This document shows positions 12,168 through 24,506 of a stretch of 64,000 bases of DNA, piece by piece. The first letter of the stretch is position 1; every line of letters starts with the position of its first letter. The notes below the pieces were generated by a model. It did no database searches and was not told the DNA's origin. It was given only the letters and a program-made list of their open reading frames with translations. Both the position numbers and the translations under genes were made by a program. This DNA is from Mastigias papua (taxonomy: Eukaryota > Cnidaria > Scyphozoa > Rhizostomeae > Mastigiidae), in the NCBI GenBank assembly GCA_964019165.1, contig OZ025280.1, forward strand, positions 10,968,428-11,032,427, in the 5' to 3' direction.

Positions 12168-12639
12168 GTTGGGAATCCCCTCGCATTTCTATCTACAACC
12201 TACAACACAATAAAGAAGGTTAGGACACAAAAACATCATAGGAATAATATGACGGACAGTTAGCAAATAAAATATACACACTGTAGCCATCTCTGTACAA
12301 CCATGTTAAGATATTTTGTGCTACTGGCAATGAGAATGAAACACAGAGTAGTGGCTTCCTTGACTAAACTGAGGGGGAACGAAACCTTCTTGTTACAGTT
12401 ATATTACCGAAAAGAACTTAAACTCTTAATTATAAGTCACACAATAAGTCACATATACAACTACAAACTTAGACCCAACACACTTCATCACTGCTCAAAT
12501 TCAGCATGTCATGTAGCACACTTCATCAGGAAAGGTAACGACTTCCTATCTCCTTTAGGCTCGCATTAGCTTCAAGGTATAAACATCAATCTAGCAACGA
12601 ATAGGTCAGTAACTATTTCATCCCAACATTGTAATAGAT

Positions 12640-13806
12640 CGAAGACAATCTAGAGAATAAACTAACTCTGATCGGAGAGGAAGTATCATGGCGATATACC
12701 CCTGAGGGAAGCTCGCTCAAAATACTGACCTAACGTGTGTAATATGAAACATGTATAGTAGACAGAAAAATTACAGGCAATCTGAAAAGAAACCCTACTA
12801 CATGAAACAACAACTTACCTGGTAGTAGGAGGATGAAAGTTCACTTGACTTGACCCGGCAACAGAGAATAACATCAACCATTGTGGAGAGGAACTGTCAT
12901 GGCATAAAACACCAGAGGGAAGCTATTGCAATCTAATCTGGCTGGCATTATTGTACATTAGTGTCGAAAATACATAGAAATTGCGCACAGAGGACAGGGG
13001 ACAGACAGGCAATTTAAAATCACACGTTTTAGCATCAGAAAACGACTCACCTGGTAGCAGAAGCACGACATCTTCTTGAACTTCCAACAGGAACATTAGT
13101 CGCATTCAAACCATCTTCCAACTGAGAGTTGCACGTTCGGTATATCCTATTTAACAGGGATGAAAACAACAGCTAAACACTATCCTAATACACGAACGAA
13201 AACACCATGCAACATCAGTTAAATCTGGTACCACAACTTACCAGTTAAAGCATTGAAATCTGACGAACAGAATCGAACGGATGGAGAAGAACTGTCATGG
13301 CGAGAATGCCCCCGAGGGAAGCTTTTCCAATCTTGCCTAAAAAAAAGAGGCAAATACAGGGCTCACATCACCCGTAAATCGAATCGACAAAGCAGCAGCA
13401 GTGCTATAATTTCATTGACTAAAGACTGGCAATGATAAATCGAATCTTCAGACAGCAATGAAGCGAAGAATTAGTTGCCCAACTGTCATGGCGCATAACA
13501 GCAGCGAGGGAGGGTGTAAGAAACTGCCTCCATACATCGGAAAAAATTGTTTAAAAAACCAGACAACGCACGGAATCGAGGAACAACATATAAGCGAACT
13601 ATACTACAGTATTTAGAGAGGACAAAATAGCTACTAACCTGGTAGAAATCCAACAAACTTCTCCTCGAAATTGAGCAATCCTGATCCCGATCACACACAC
13701 CCTGTACTGAGAGCAGTGCAATCCACGCAGACGAAAACAATGGAGGACAAAAGGCGATCAACGAAGGCTCGCGTAGTCGCTCAGAAACAGTTGAATAACT
13801 CGACAT
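12640..13806 (-). other. Exon-like module cluster of U2
   Basis: On the minus strand from right to left there are four splice-donor-like sites: TCTACCAG-GTTAGT (about 13631-13650), TTTAACTG-GTAAGT (about 13234-13250), CTGCTACCAG-GTGAGT (about 13044-13060) and CTACTACCAG-GTAAGT (about 12811-12830). Between them recurs CGCCATGACAGTTC with CTTCCCTC(G/T)GG just upstream. The first module contains a 106-codon open frame (13806-13486) with a hydrophobic stretch (IAFCPPLFSSAWIALLSV) running into the first donor. Frames are not consistent between modules, so these may be noncoding exons or decayed captured exons. Confidence 0.5.
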
Positions 13807-13959
13807 AGAAAAATCACAATAATATCAAGTTGCGCTCGTGTCGAAGAACTCACAACTTGGAACACGTATAGCTACCTTTCAGACACAGCCCGCAAACATT
13901 CCAGGAGAAGAATTCTGGACAGTACAGGGCCGGCTCTGTTTGATGACAACAATAGGCGA

Positions 13960-13995
13960 GCTCATTTGCATTTTAGGGATCTTAGTATATAGAGA
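13960..13995 (-). other. Helitron 5' terminus
   Basis: Identical in pattern to the other 36-bp termini (TCTCTATATACTAAG...ATGCAAATGAGC). It joins a 3' end trimmed to ...ATCATTACT at 13996. Confidence 0.85.
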
Positions 13996-14581
13996 AGTAA
14001 TGATAGCCCGCTAGACGCGGGCTCCCCTACCCCAGTTCAAAAGTTGCAGATTAGCCTTGGAAAGACTAACGCAGTGCCCCCATGAAAGCTGCATGGTCCG
14101 CATTGTCAATGAGCATGGATGAAAAAGCTCGCATAGGATCATGAGAGGATGACGTCATGGGCCTCTGCATTGGAGCATGTGACATCCGGCTTTGCAATGG
14201 AGAAATCAACAAAAATTTGCGAGAAAAAATTGTGCAAAAATGCTCGGATACCTGCGCTAGGCTATGGGGCTCTTGAGGATGAAAAAGAAAGAGAAAAAAG
14301 CCCCATAGCCTAGCGCAGGTATCCGAGCATTTTTGCACAATTTTTTCTCGCAAATTTTTGTTGATTTCTCCATTGCAAAGCCGGATGTCACATGCTCCAA
14401 TGCAGAGGCCCATGACGTCATCCTCTCATGATCCTATGCGAGCTTTTTCATCCATGCTCATTGACAATGCGGACCATGCAGCTTTCATGGGGGCACTGCG
14501 TTAGTCTTTCCAAGGCTAATCTGCAACTTTTGAACTGGGGTAGGGGAGCCCGCGTCTAGCGGGCTATCATTACTAAGCTAG
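13996..14581 (-). repeat. Palindrome C (family-1 Helitron 3' end)
   Basis: Near-perfect mirror arms around a loop at about 14274-14298 in the minus orientation (TGAGGATGAAAAAG). The private variants CCATGAAAGC (inner arm) and ATCATTACT (outer end) occur in both arms. The right end is complete (...TACTAAGCTAG followed by T); the left end has lost the last 7 nt. TGACGTCA is present in both arms. Confidence 0.9.
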
Positions 14582-17500
14582 TCTCCATTACTTGAACTAA
14601 GCATATAAGTGTTTAAAGTGCTATGTGCAATGTGGCATAAATGGAACTACATCATACAATATCTCCTCCATGATTCAATCCTAATGTAATGAGTCTTATA
14701 CAATAATGTTGCTGCATAATGTAAACATGTCATAGACGATATAATATGTCATATCAAATGAGAGGTATGACTGCAACCTCTATCTGGTGTTAGCTATTAA
14801 TCTTGTCCAATTGCTTTACTACATAATAAGACCCAATAAATTAGTGCTTTACTACATAATAAGATCCAATAAATTAGATGTAATGCAATTATAATACCTC
14901 AAAGGACCTATACTGTAAGGTCATACAAATAAAAGAATATTGCTTGGTAATACAACATCACTTTATAATAGTCTGCATAGTAAGATGGAAAGCTGATGAC
15001 TAAGATATATTATACAGCCTGAAATCACAAAGTGAGATTTCAAGTATTAAAGGTACTTATGGTGGTGGTGTTGGTAGGGGGGGGGGTGTACAACTTAGTA
15101 ACATACCTTAAACCTAGCATTATATAGATGGTTGTAGTCAAATACCCTATCATATTCAGGTCTAAAGAATTCTACTATCTGAGAAGACTCCAGAACAAAG
15201 TGCATAAATCATTCCTATGTGTGTGTAGATAAGTGACTAATAACCTCTTAGTAACCCTACAATACTGCATATGAACTTGTGGTGGAACAAAGTCTCATAT
15301 ACTATTGCCTATGCTGTTGCTAAGGATCACCAACTAATATATCCAGGACATAAATGACTGATGTAATAAAATCAATAACAAAAACTAAGTGTTGGGCTCC
15401 ACAAAGTACTTAATCTGGGGCTCTAGAATATATTTGCAAGCCCAACTGAGGTACAAAATTGTTGAATCTATTTTCTCATGTACCTCAACACCCATCCCCC
15501 TAATACTTAATGACTGCTCCATAAATGTACAAAACTGAAATAATATTGCCTTGTAATCCTAGAGTAAACTCAACAGTAAAAACATTATGGACCAAAATCA
15601 CGCGAGTCCTAACCTCTTGTCAACCACATAAAGCTGTAACTCCTATCAATGAATGATATAATGTAGAGCTTGCATCACACACACAAAGTTATTATCAACT
15701 CTGCACTTGAGAGGGGGGCCTGATGTGGAAATTGATTAGAATACAACTAAGGTTGCTGGCTCTACGTAATACAAAACGTTAACAACATATCATCATAAAC
15801 AGAATGAAATATCAACAGGAGTAATGGTAGTGGTGACAACTGATATCTCAAAGTGAAATAGGCTAGTGATAAAAATCCTACAGTCAGACAATCAAGTACT
15901 ATATTGGTACATGTTTCATGTAAGGACATCAATTCAAATGTATGAATAACATTGTCATCTAGGCACACGCAGTAATATTGTCGAAACTCCTATAACAGCT
16001 ACCTTAAGGCATTCAAGTAGGCAATATACAATCACAATGTATAGAGATGGTTGATAATTTAAGTTCATAAAAGCTAAAGTATATTCCTATAACTGTCCTA
16101 GTCACACATGATTTGAAAATCAGAAATTGTGCATGAGTGTGGCATAACTTTGTATACATAATACTCTTTTACAGTAAGTCCCTGATAACATTTGATTACA
16201 AACAATACTGTTAACAGGGGTGTGGGCTGGAAGACGGGGCTCTAGGAATTAAGTTTAAACAATACAAATACTTGTTATCTAATACTACTTGATCCAGTAA
16301 AACCATATTATCATGTGCAGAATGATGAATAGAAATCATGAATGGTCTTTATAACAGATATTCTTAGGATGGGCTGGTTTGCCATGACACAGAGAGTTAG
16401 GACTAAAGCACAAATACACTGAGTCCTCCAAAATAACACTAAAATCTATAGTGAATACAATGATTAGAATCTTGTAAATAAAGATTGTTAGCTTGTTGTA
16501 AGTACAAAGGCAATCAGTAGAGCACTATACTCAATAAAGCTTTGTGAATAAGTTACTGAAGTGTGATGACTACAAAGCTAATTTAGAACACAATATTACC
16601 ATAAATAAATCAAGAAGGAAGAACCTGACAACGCACGGTACTATACACCAAAGTATCAACGAATTAGTACATACAATATCTGCATAAGACTTTGTCCCTT
16701 TCACTATAAATATACCACTGATTCAGAGTTGTAAGTGTTCTACTGAGAATACGGAAGGAATAAGCTTTAGTGACTGAGAGTAATATGAAAGGCCCCTCAA
16801 GGTTTCAGAGAGAATACATGTAGTACTTTCCTCAACATACTATAGAAAAACCAAACGGAAAAGAGAGCTATTACACTGCAACAATCCAAGGAATAATTTG
16901 AACAACATCTTATCTCCAGCCTACAATAAGTGTATGGGAAAAACCAAGAGCTAACCAGACGTGAGGGGCAACATATCAAACATAAAGAAAGCGGCATAAC
17001 TCTTCATACATAATTCCCTCAAAATCACACGCAAATGCAAAGTATCAACAGCACTCTAAAATATCCTAGTATATCAGTAAATAATACAGTGAATATCCCC
17101 TGAATAGTATACCGAAACTTCTGGAGTAACTAAGCAGTAATTAAAAGGCAGAAATCCAGGGAACATGACAGGAATTGGCATGATCATTGGGCCCCCGAGG
17201 CAATCGTATGGAATCTCCATGAAAACATGGCATTAAATCTCGTCCAACTGGGAAAATAGCGACCATTCTACATAACACAATCCTGGTAAAACTAAATCGA
17301 AACCTTGTTAATGAAATAAACCACTTACCTTACAGAGAAGGGACGAAATTCCATGAAGAATTGTAAGACATCCATCCACTGTGTAAACACGCCCTCAACT
17401 GCAAACTTGCGGTCTTGTGTAAACACTATTGTTCGGACACAAAGGATGCGAGGTTTCTGCGATCGTGATCTCAAGTTGGGAATCCCCTCGCATTTCTATC

Positions 17501-17959
17501 TACAACCTACAACAAAATAAAGAGTGCAAGGACACAAACATATCACAGGACTAATACCAAGAACAGTTAGGAAATAAAATGTACACACTATACACATCTC
17601 TGTACAGCAGTGTTAAGACATTTTCTGGCTACTGGCAATGAAACTGAAACACACAGAACAGTGGCTTCCTTGACTGAACTGAGGGGGAACGCAACATTTT
17701 TATTACAGTTATATTACCGAAAAGAACTTAAACTCTTAACAATAAGTCACATTTATAACTACAAACTTAGACCCAAAAGACTTCATCAATGCCCAAATTC
17801 AGCATTTCATATAGCAAAAGTCATACGCAAACATAAAGATTTCGTATCTCCTTTACGCACCCATTAACTTCAAGGTATAAACAGCACTCCAGCAATGAAT
17901 ACGATAGTAAACATTTCATACCACTATTGTAAAAGAACCAAGACAATCTAGAGAATAAA

Positions 17960-19107
17960 ATCAATCTGATCGGAGAGGAAGTGTCATGGCGAAATGCCCC
18001 TGAGCGAAGCTAGAGGAATCCCGCTCAAAATACTGACCTAATGTGTCTAATGAAACATGTAAAGTAGACAGATAAATTACAGGCAATCTGACAACACACC
18101 TTATTACATGAAAAAACGACTTACCCGGTAGTAGAAGGACGAAAGTTCGCTTAAATTCACCCACCAAGAGAAAGTAACATAAAACGTAGTGGAGAGGAAC
18201 TGTCATGGCGGAAAGCCCCCGAGGGAAGCTATTGTAATCTCCCGGTTAATATTGAATTTAAGTGTCGAAAATACTATAGAACGTGCGCACAGAGAACAGG
18301 AAAAAGACAGGCAATCTGAAATCTACCGTTATAGCATTAGAAAATGACTCACCTGGTATCAGAACCACAAAATGTTCCTCAACTACCAACTGGACAATTA
18401 GTAGCATTCAAACCATGTCCGACCTGAGAGTTTCACGTTCGGTTTATCCTATTTAAAAGGGATGAAAACAACAGCTAAACACTATCCTAATACACGAACG
18501 AAACCACCATGAAACATCAGTTAAATCTGTTAACACAACTTACCAGTTAAAGCATTGAAATCTGGCGAACAGAATCGAACGGATGGAGAGGAACTGTCAT
18601 GGCGAGAATGCCCCCTAGGGAAGCTGTTCCAATCTGGCCTAAAAAAAGAGGCAAATATAGGGCTCACATCACCCGTAAATCGAATCGACAAAACAGCAGC
18701 AGTGCTATAATTTCATTGACTAAAGACTGGCAATGATAACTCGAATATTCAGACAGCAATGAAGCGAAGAATTAGTTGCCCAACTGTCATGGCGCATAAC
18801 AGCAGCGAGCGAGGGTGTAAGAACCTGCCTCCATACATCGGAAAAAATTGTTTAAATAACCAGACAACGCACGGAATCGAGGAACAACATATAAGCGAAC
18901 TATACTACAGTATGTAGAGAGGACAAAATACCTACTAACCTGGTAGAAATCCAACAAACTTCTCCTCGAAATTGAGCAATCCTGATCCCGATCACACACA
19001 CCCTGTACTGAGAGCAGTGCAATCCACGCAGACGAAAACAATGGAGGACAAAAGGCGATCAACAAAGACTCGCGTAGTCGCTCAGAAACAGTTGAATAAC
19101 TCGACAC
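17960..19107 (-). other. Exon-like module cluster of U3
   Basis: Donor-like sites on the minus strand are at about 18931-18950 (TTCTACCAG-GTTAGT), 18535-18550 (TTAACTG-GTAAGT), 18345-18360 (ATACCAG-GTGAGT) and 18115-18130 (CTACTACCGG-GTAAGT). The 106-codon frame of the first module (19107-18787) is intact and nearly identical to those at 13806-13486 and 58448-58128. The third module has an open frame with a hydrophobic start (MTVPLHYVLCYFLLVG). Confidence 0.5.
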
Positions 19108-19260
19108 AGAAAAATCACAAAAATATCAATTTGCGCTCGTGTCGAAGAACTCACAACTTGCAACACGTATAGCTACCTTTCAGACACAGCCCGCATACAT
19201 TCCAGGAGAAGAATTCTGGACAGTACAGGGCCGGCTCTGTTTGATGACAACAATAGGCGA

Positions 19261-19296
19261 GCTCATTTGCATTTTAGGGATCTTAGTATATAGAGA
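19261..19296 (-). other. Helitron 5' terminus with untrimmed junction
   Basis: The minus strand reads ...CCGCTAG then TCTCTATATAC. This is the only junction in the window where the neighbouring 3' end still has its full CTAG. It shows the rule directly: insertion immediately before the T of a resident 5' TC. Confidence 0.9.
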
Positions 19297-19906
19297 CTAG
19301 CGGTTTTTTTTGATAGCCCGCTAGACGCGGGCTCCCCTACCCCAGTTACCTGCTGGCCCTGTCAAAATCAATTTGCAAATTAGCCTTGGAAAGACTAACG
19401 CAGTGCCCCATCTAGGTTGCATGGTCCGCATTGTCGATGAGCATGGATGAAAAAGCTCGCATAGGATCAAGAGAAGATGACGTCATTGGAGCGTGTGACA
19501 TCTGGCCTTTGCAATGGACAAATCGATTAAAATTTGAGAGAAAAAGTTGTGCAAAAATGCTCGGATACCTGCGCTAGGCTATGGGGCTTTAAAAGATGAA
19601 AAAGAATGTCCAAAAGCCCCATAGCCTAGCGCAGGTATCCGAGCATTTTTGCACAACTTTTTCTCTCAAATTTTAATCGATTTGTCCATTGCAAAGGCCA
19701 GATGTCACACGCTCCAATGACGTCATCTTCTCTTGATCCTATGCGAGCTTTTTCATCCATGCTCATCGACAATGCGGACCATGCAACCTAGATGGGGCAC
19801 TGCGTTAGTCTTTCCAAGGCTAATTTGCAAATTGATTTTGACAGGGCCAGCAGGTAACTGGGGTAGGGGAGCCCGCGTCTAGCGGGCTATCAAAAAAAAC
19901 CGCTAG
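19297..19906 (-). repeat. Palindrome D (family-2 Helitron 3' end)
   Basis: A 610-bp palindrome, perfectly mirrored out to CTAG at both ends (19297-19300 and 19903-19906), with the family-2 tail ATCAAAAAAAACCG. Its loop (AAAAGATGAAAAAGAATGTC) is the reverse complement of the loop in family-2 palindromes A and F. TGACGTCA is present in both arms. Confidence 0.92.
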
Positions 19907-22439
19907 TCTCCAGTATATAAATATAGTAGTTAAGTAGTGCAAATGGTTGTTACAATAAACTATTAAATCAAACGCATACTGTATAGTCTTCAGCATCATT
20001 CAGTACAATCTAGGCATTAAAATAGGCGTTATGCAAGAACACTACCTCAGAATTTTATAGTCTAAGCATTCATAATTAAAATAATACTCCTTTGTAATCC
20101 TACAGCATACTCAAAGGTCACAATACTATGGGCCACAAACATGTAAGTGAATGCTAAACTCTTGTCAAAAACATAAAGTTCTAACTCTTAAGAATAAGTG
20201 ATAAAATTTTAGAGATTGCAGCATCAAATAAAATTTAAACAAAAGTTTTGTGTTAGATAGGAGCGGGGCTTTATATGCCTATTCAATACAATACAAATAA
20301 GGTTGCTAGCTGTAACTAATATAAAACTTTAACAACATATCGCCAAATGCAGAATGATATATGAAAAGTGATAATGCTAAAGGTAACAACTGATATCTGA
20401 CAGTGATACAGGGGACATCAATTGGGCACACACAGTAAACACTTTCAAACTCCTATCATATATAGATTCAAGCAGGTGTTTTGACATGGCAATGCCTAAT
20501 GATACTGTTTGATTCAAGTACATCAATGCTGAAGACTATTCCTAAGAGATTGTCTAGAATATTCAACAAAGACTTCAAATTCAAACACTGTGTATGAATG
20601 TGGCATACGCTTGTATACATAATAATCTCTTAGAGCAAGCCCCTCATAATATTTGATTATGAAGAGTACTGTTCAGTGAGCTTGGGACTGGAAGGTGGGC
20701 TCCAGGGATGAAGTCTACACAATACACATGCTTGTTATCCAACACTACTTGACAAACAAAAATAATGTTATCATGTGCAGAATGATTTATGGAAATCATT
20801 AATGGTGTCTATAACAAATCATCACAGCAAGGCACAGAGCTGGTTTGCCAGGAAAAGAATATTTAGCATAAAAGTACCTACATACAGATTCTACTAAAAT
20901 AACACTAAAATATATAGTGAACACATATATTAGAATGTTGTAAATAAACAGTGGTAGACTGTTGTTAGTACATAGGCAATTAGTAAAGTACTATACTAAA
21001 TAACGCCTCGTGAATATGTTACTTAAGTGTGTTGAATACAAAGCTAATTTAGAATACAATATCAGTGTAAATAAATCAAGAAGCAACTACCGTAAAATGC
21101 ACGGTACTATACACAATGTTATTCGCGAAGTAGTAGATAAAATATCCGTATAAGGCTTAGCACTTTTAACTACAAATACCCCAGCGATTTAGAATACAAA
21201 GTGTACTACTGGGACTAAGCAAGCCATCAGCCATGGAAACTGAGAGTAATATGAAAAGCCCATCACAGTTTTAGAGAGCATACACGCAGCACTTTACTCA
21301 AAATACTGAAAGAACACCAAGCGGGAAATAGAGCTAGTACACTCCACTAATCCAAGGAATAATTTGAACAATATCTTAGCTCTAGGCTACAATAAGTGCA
21401 TGGTAAAACCCAACATCTAAGTAGAAGTGATTGACAACATCTGAAACGTAAACAAATCGGCCTAACCCTTCAGAACTTTCTCCCTCAAACTCTCGCGCAA
21501 CTACGAGGTAAAACAGAACTCTAAATAGTCCTAGCTTATCATTAAATAATACAGTAAGCGTCTCCTGACTACTCTACCGAAACGTCTGAAGTAAGAGAAC
21601 GATAATTTATACGCGACAATCAAGCGAACATGAAAGCAAGTGGCATGATCATATGACCCCGAGGCAATATTAGTGGAATCTCCATCAAAACATCGCATTA
21701 AATCTCGTCCAGTTGGCAAAGTAGGAATCATTCTATACACAACATCCTAGCAACACTAAATCGATACCTGGTACATGAAATAAATCACTTACCTTGTATA
21801 AAAGTGATGAAACTCTGCTACTGCTTGCGAAACATCCATCCTCTCCGTAAGCACGCCCTCAACTGCAAACTTGCGTTCTTGTGTAAATACTATTGTTCGC
21901 AAACAAAGGATAAGAGGTTTCTGCGATCAAGAGATGAACTTGGGAATCCCCTCGCATTTTTCTGTACAACCTACAACAAAATAAACTGTGTAATCAGTTA
22001 AGGATAACAGAACGCCATAGGTATAATATGGAGTACAGCAAAAAAAGTAAAATATACAAACTGTGGACGTTTCTCTACAAACGCATTTAGATATTTAGTG
22101 ACTACTGGCAACGACAATGAAACACATTGAGCAGTTACTTCCTCCATTGAAGTGAGGGGGAATGCAAACCCCTTGCAACAGTTCTATTACCAATATGAAT
22201 TTAACCTCTTAACAGTAAGTCCCAGAGAAGTCAAATTAACACGTAGGCCCAACAGAATAGAGCAGTACCCAAATTAAATATTCGATCTATCACAAATTCA
22301 CCAGCAATCTTAATGATTTCCTATCTCATCTACGCACGCATTTAAACTAAGGAATAAACAGCAATCTACCAAAGAATACAACAGTATCCATATCGCAAGT
22401 ATGTCATGACAATATTATACAAAACGACGACAATCTAGA

Positions 22440-23540
22440 GAATAACATCAATCTGATCCGAGAGGAAGTGTCATGGCGAAATGCCCCCCGAGGGAAGGTC
22501 TTTGAATCTCGCTCAAATCACTGAAGTAAAGTGTACAGAAAAGAGTACAAAAGTAGAAATTTGATAGAGAAAGTATGGTAAAGGATATATGACACAATGT
22601 CTAATCACAAAAGTGACTCACCTGGTAGCAGTAATTGCGAGCTTTCCATCAGGTCAAAGGGCAGAATAGATCCCCCTTAAGAAACTCCATGAACTGAAAG
22701 CTACACGATCGTTATCCTTCGTAATATAAGCACACGTCAAAATCAAATGATAAATAGACTCTAATATAGGAGGGATAATAACAGTAAACAACTTCGGTAC
22801 GGTCTATCACTGTTTAGCAGGGACATGACTTTGGTTTCGCTAGCAGAATCAAACTGCTTGGAGAGGAACTGTCATGGCGATAATAGCTCAGAGTCAAGGT
22901 GTTGGAATGTGACTGAAAACATCGACACAAATAGCCGAGAACAGTAGACAACTCACACAATGGATAAAGCATATACATTTAGAATTAAACAAACCCTTTT
23001 GGTAAGAAAAAAGTGACTTACCGCGTAGAACACACTGACAACGTTGTCCTCTGATTCAAAGGGCAATTTATGACCTGGAGGATACTCCCCGAAGCCAAAG
23101 GATCGCAATCCGATCTCTTGTAAACACGCGTCAAAGGCAAGCGAAATAGGCAGCAATATAGCAGGTAATAGAACTGAACACTTCCAGTCAATAGGTGATC
23201 AGAATTAAACACAGACAGCAACGTGAAATAGCGAGTAGAGTCGAACGGCCTGGAATGGAACTGTCATGGCGATAATCCCGCTAGAGAGGGTGGCCATGCG
23301 ACTTCGCCTAAAACATCGAATTACACGGGTGAAAATAGTAGGAAATGCAACGATTCGAAGAAGAACATGTTGGCAAACTCTACTGTACGACAATAGCGAC
23401 TCACCTGGTAGCAAAGGGAAGAAACCGTGGACGACAGCCAGAATGAAGATCCAACCAAGCAAGCTCTATACCCGTTCTGAGAGTAGTCACTTTACGTGTT
23501 TGCAGACGAAAACAATGGAGAACAAAAGGCTATAAACAAA
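22440..23540 (-). other. Exon-like module cluster of U4
   Basis: Three modules at roughly 390-bp spacing. Donor-like sites are near 23400 (TTGCTACCAG-GTGAGT), 23016 (TCTACGCG-GTAAGT) and 22620 (CTGCTACCAG-GTGAGT). Each is paired with GGCGATAAT / CGCCATGACAGTTCC (plus positions about 23262, 22873) or a CACTTCC variant (22470). Open frames include MLGWIFILAVVHGFFPLLPG, which runs to the first donor and looks like a signal peptide, but the frame is not conserved in other units. Confidence 0.5.
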
Positions 23541-23724
23541 GGCCAACAAAGTCGAAAAAGAGAAATCCGAATATCTCATAAGAAAAAATAGATAAAATTA
23601 AAAGCGAAACTGATTGCACCCATTGGGAGGGTACACGACAATCGGAGCACAGTCTACACCCGACCCGACCAGCGACCAGTTCAGGAAAATCGCCACAAAC
23701 CAGAGCGGCAGCCCCTTTGATTTT

Positions 23725-23760
23725 GCTCATTTGCATATTAGGGATCTTAGTATATAGAGA
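23725..23760 (-). other. Helitron 5' terminus (AATATGCAAAT variant)
   Basis: Starts TCTCTATATACTAAG on the minus strand and continues CCTAATATGCAAATGAGC. It abuts palindrome E at a 3' end trimmed by exactly CTAG. Confidence 0.85.
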
Positions 23761-24506
23761 CGTTTTTAACTGATAGCCCGCTAACTCGGGCTAACCTACT
23801 CCAGTTACCCGCTGTGCCAGTGACAACAAAGTTGCAAATTAGCCTTGGAAAGACTAACGCCATAGACCCTCTCCACAACACATTCTGGACTTTGCATGTA
23901 CACAGACCAAAAGCTTCGCAATGGATCATGGGAAGGTGACGTCATTGACCTCTGTGAAGGAGCACGTGACACAACAGTTCACAATGGATCATGAGAATGG
24001 GACATCATGGATCTCTGCGAAGGAGCACATGACCACAACGAACAACAAATTGGCAACAAAAATTGCGAGACCAAATTGTGCAAAAAATGCTCGGATACCT
24101 GCGCTAGGCTATGGGGCTTTTTCTCTTTCTTTTTCATCTTCCAAAGCCCCATAGCCTAGCGCAGGTATCCGAGCATTTTTTGCACAATTTGGTCTCGCAA
24201 TTTTTGTTGCCAATTTGTTGTTCGTTGTGGTCATGTGCTCCTTCGCAGAGATCCATGATGTCCCATTCTCATGATCCATTGTGAACTGTTGTGTCACGTG
24301 CTCCTTCACAGAGGTCAATGACGTCACCTTCCCATGATCCATTGCGAAGCTTTTGGTCTGTGTACATGCAAAGTCCAGAATGTGTTGTGGAGAGGGTCTA
24401 TGGCGGTAGTCTTTCCAAGGCTAATTTGCAACTTTGTTGTCACTGGCACAGCGGGTAACTGGAGTAGGTTAGCCCGCGTTAGCGGGCTATCAGTTAAAAA
24501 CGCTAG
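23761..24506 (-). repeat. Palindrome E (family-3 Helitron 3' end)
   Basis: Arms of about 360 bp, longer than in families 1 and 2 because each arm contains a 63-bp tandem duplication (left arm 23921-23983 and 23984-24046; mirrored in the right arm). Loop TTCTCTTTCTTTTTCATCTT, plus orientation. Tail ATCAGTTAAAAACGCTAG followed by T on the right; the left end lacks CTAG. The core GCCCCATAGCCTAGCGCAGG, then TATCCGAGCATTTTT, is shared with all other palindromes. Confidence 0.92.

Larger units (their letters stand above)
8464..13995 (-). mobile_element. Helitron unit U2, nonautonomous, family 1
   Basis: A complete unit of 5.53 kb: 5' end at 13995, 3' palindrome B at the left. From 3' to 5' it holds two ~220-bp sub-repeats (about 9120-9330 and 9345-9560, sharing TGAGTCTTATA...GTTGCTGTATAATGTAAA), a G-run (about 9730-9742), the ATCATGTGCAGAATGAT motif near 10995, the conserved exon-like block (11985-12167) and the module cluster (12640-13806). 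No Rep, helicase or other enzyme is encoded, so mobility would need the family-3 protein. Confidence 0.85.
13996..19296 (-). mobile_element. Helitron unit U3, nonautonomous, family 1
   Basis: A complete 5.30-kb unit with the same layout as U2: G-run near 15073-15084, ATCATGTGCAGAATGAT near 16308, exon-like block near 17345-17485 and module cluster 17960-19107. It lacks one of the two ~220-bp sub-repeats of U2 but has a short local duplication of TGCTTTACTACATAATAAGA (about 14813-14870). No enzyme is encoded. Confidence 0.85.
19297..23760 (-). mobile_element. Helitron unit U4, nonautonomous, family 2
   Basis: A complete 4.46-kb unit, 5' end at 23760. It holds the ATCATGTGCAGAATGAT motif near 20768, the exon-like block near 21820-21955 and a module cluster (22440-23540) with a family-2 arrangement. 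No enzyme is encoded. Its 5' end uses ATATGCAAATGAGCAAAATC, a variant that recurs as the orphan 45-bp stub at 58638. Confidence 0.85.

Noticed and set aside
12811..12830. ACTTACCTGG as the 5' end of a U1 snRNA gene
   Set aside because: The sequence after it does not continue as U1 in any unit. It is the complement of a 5' splice site, so a minus-strand donor is the simpler reading.
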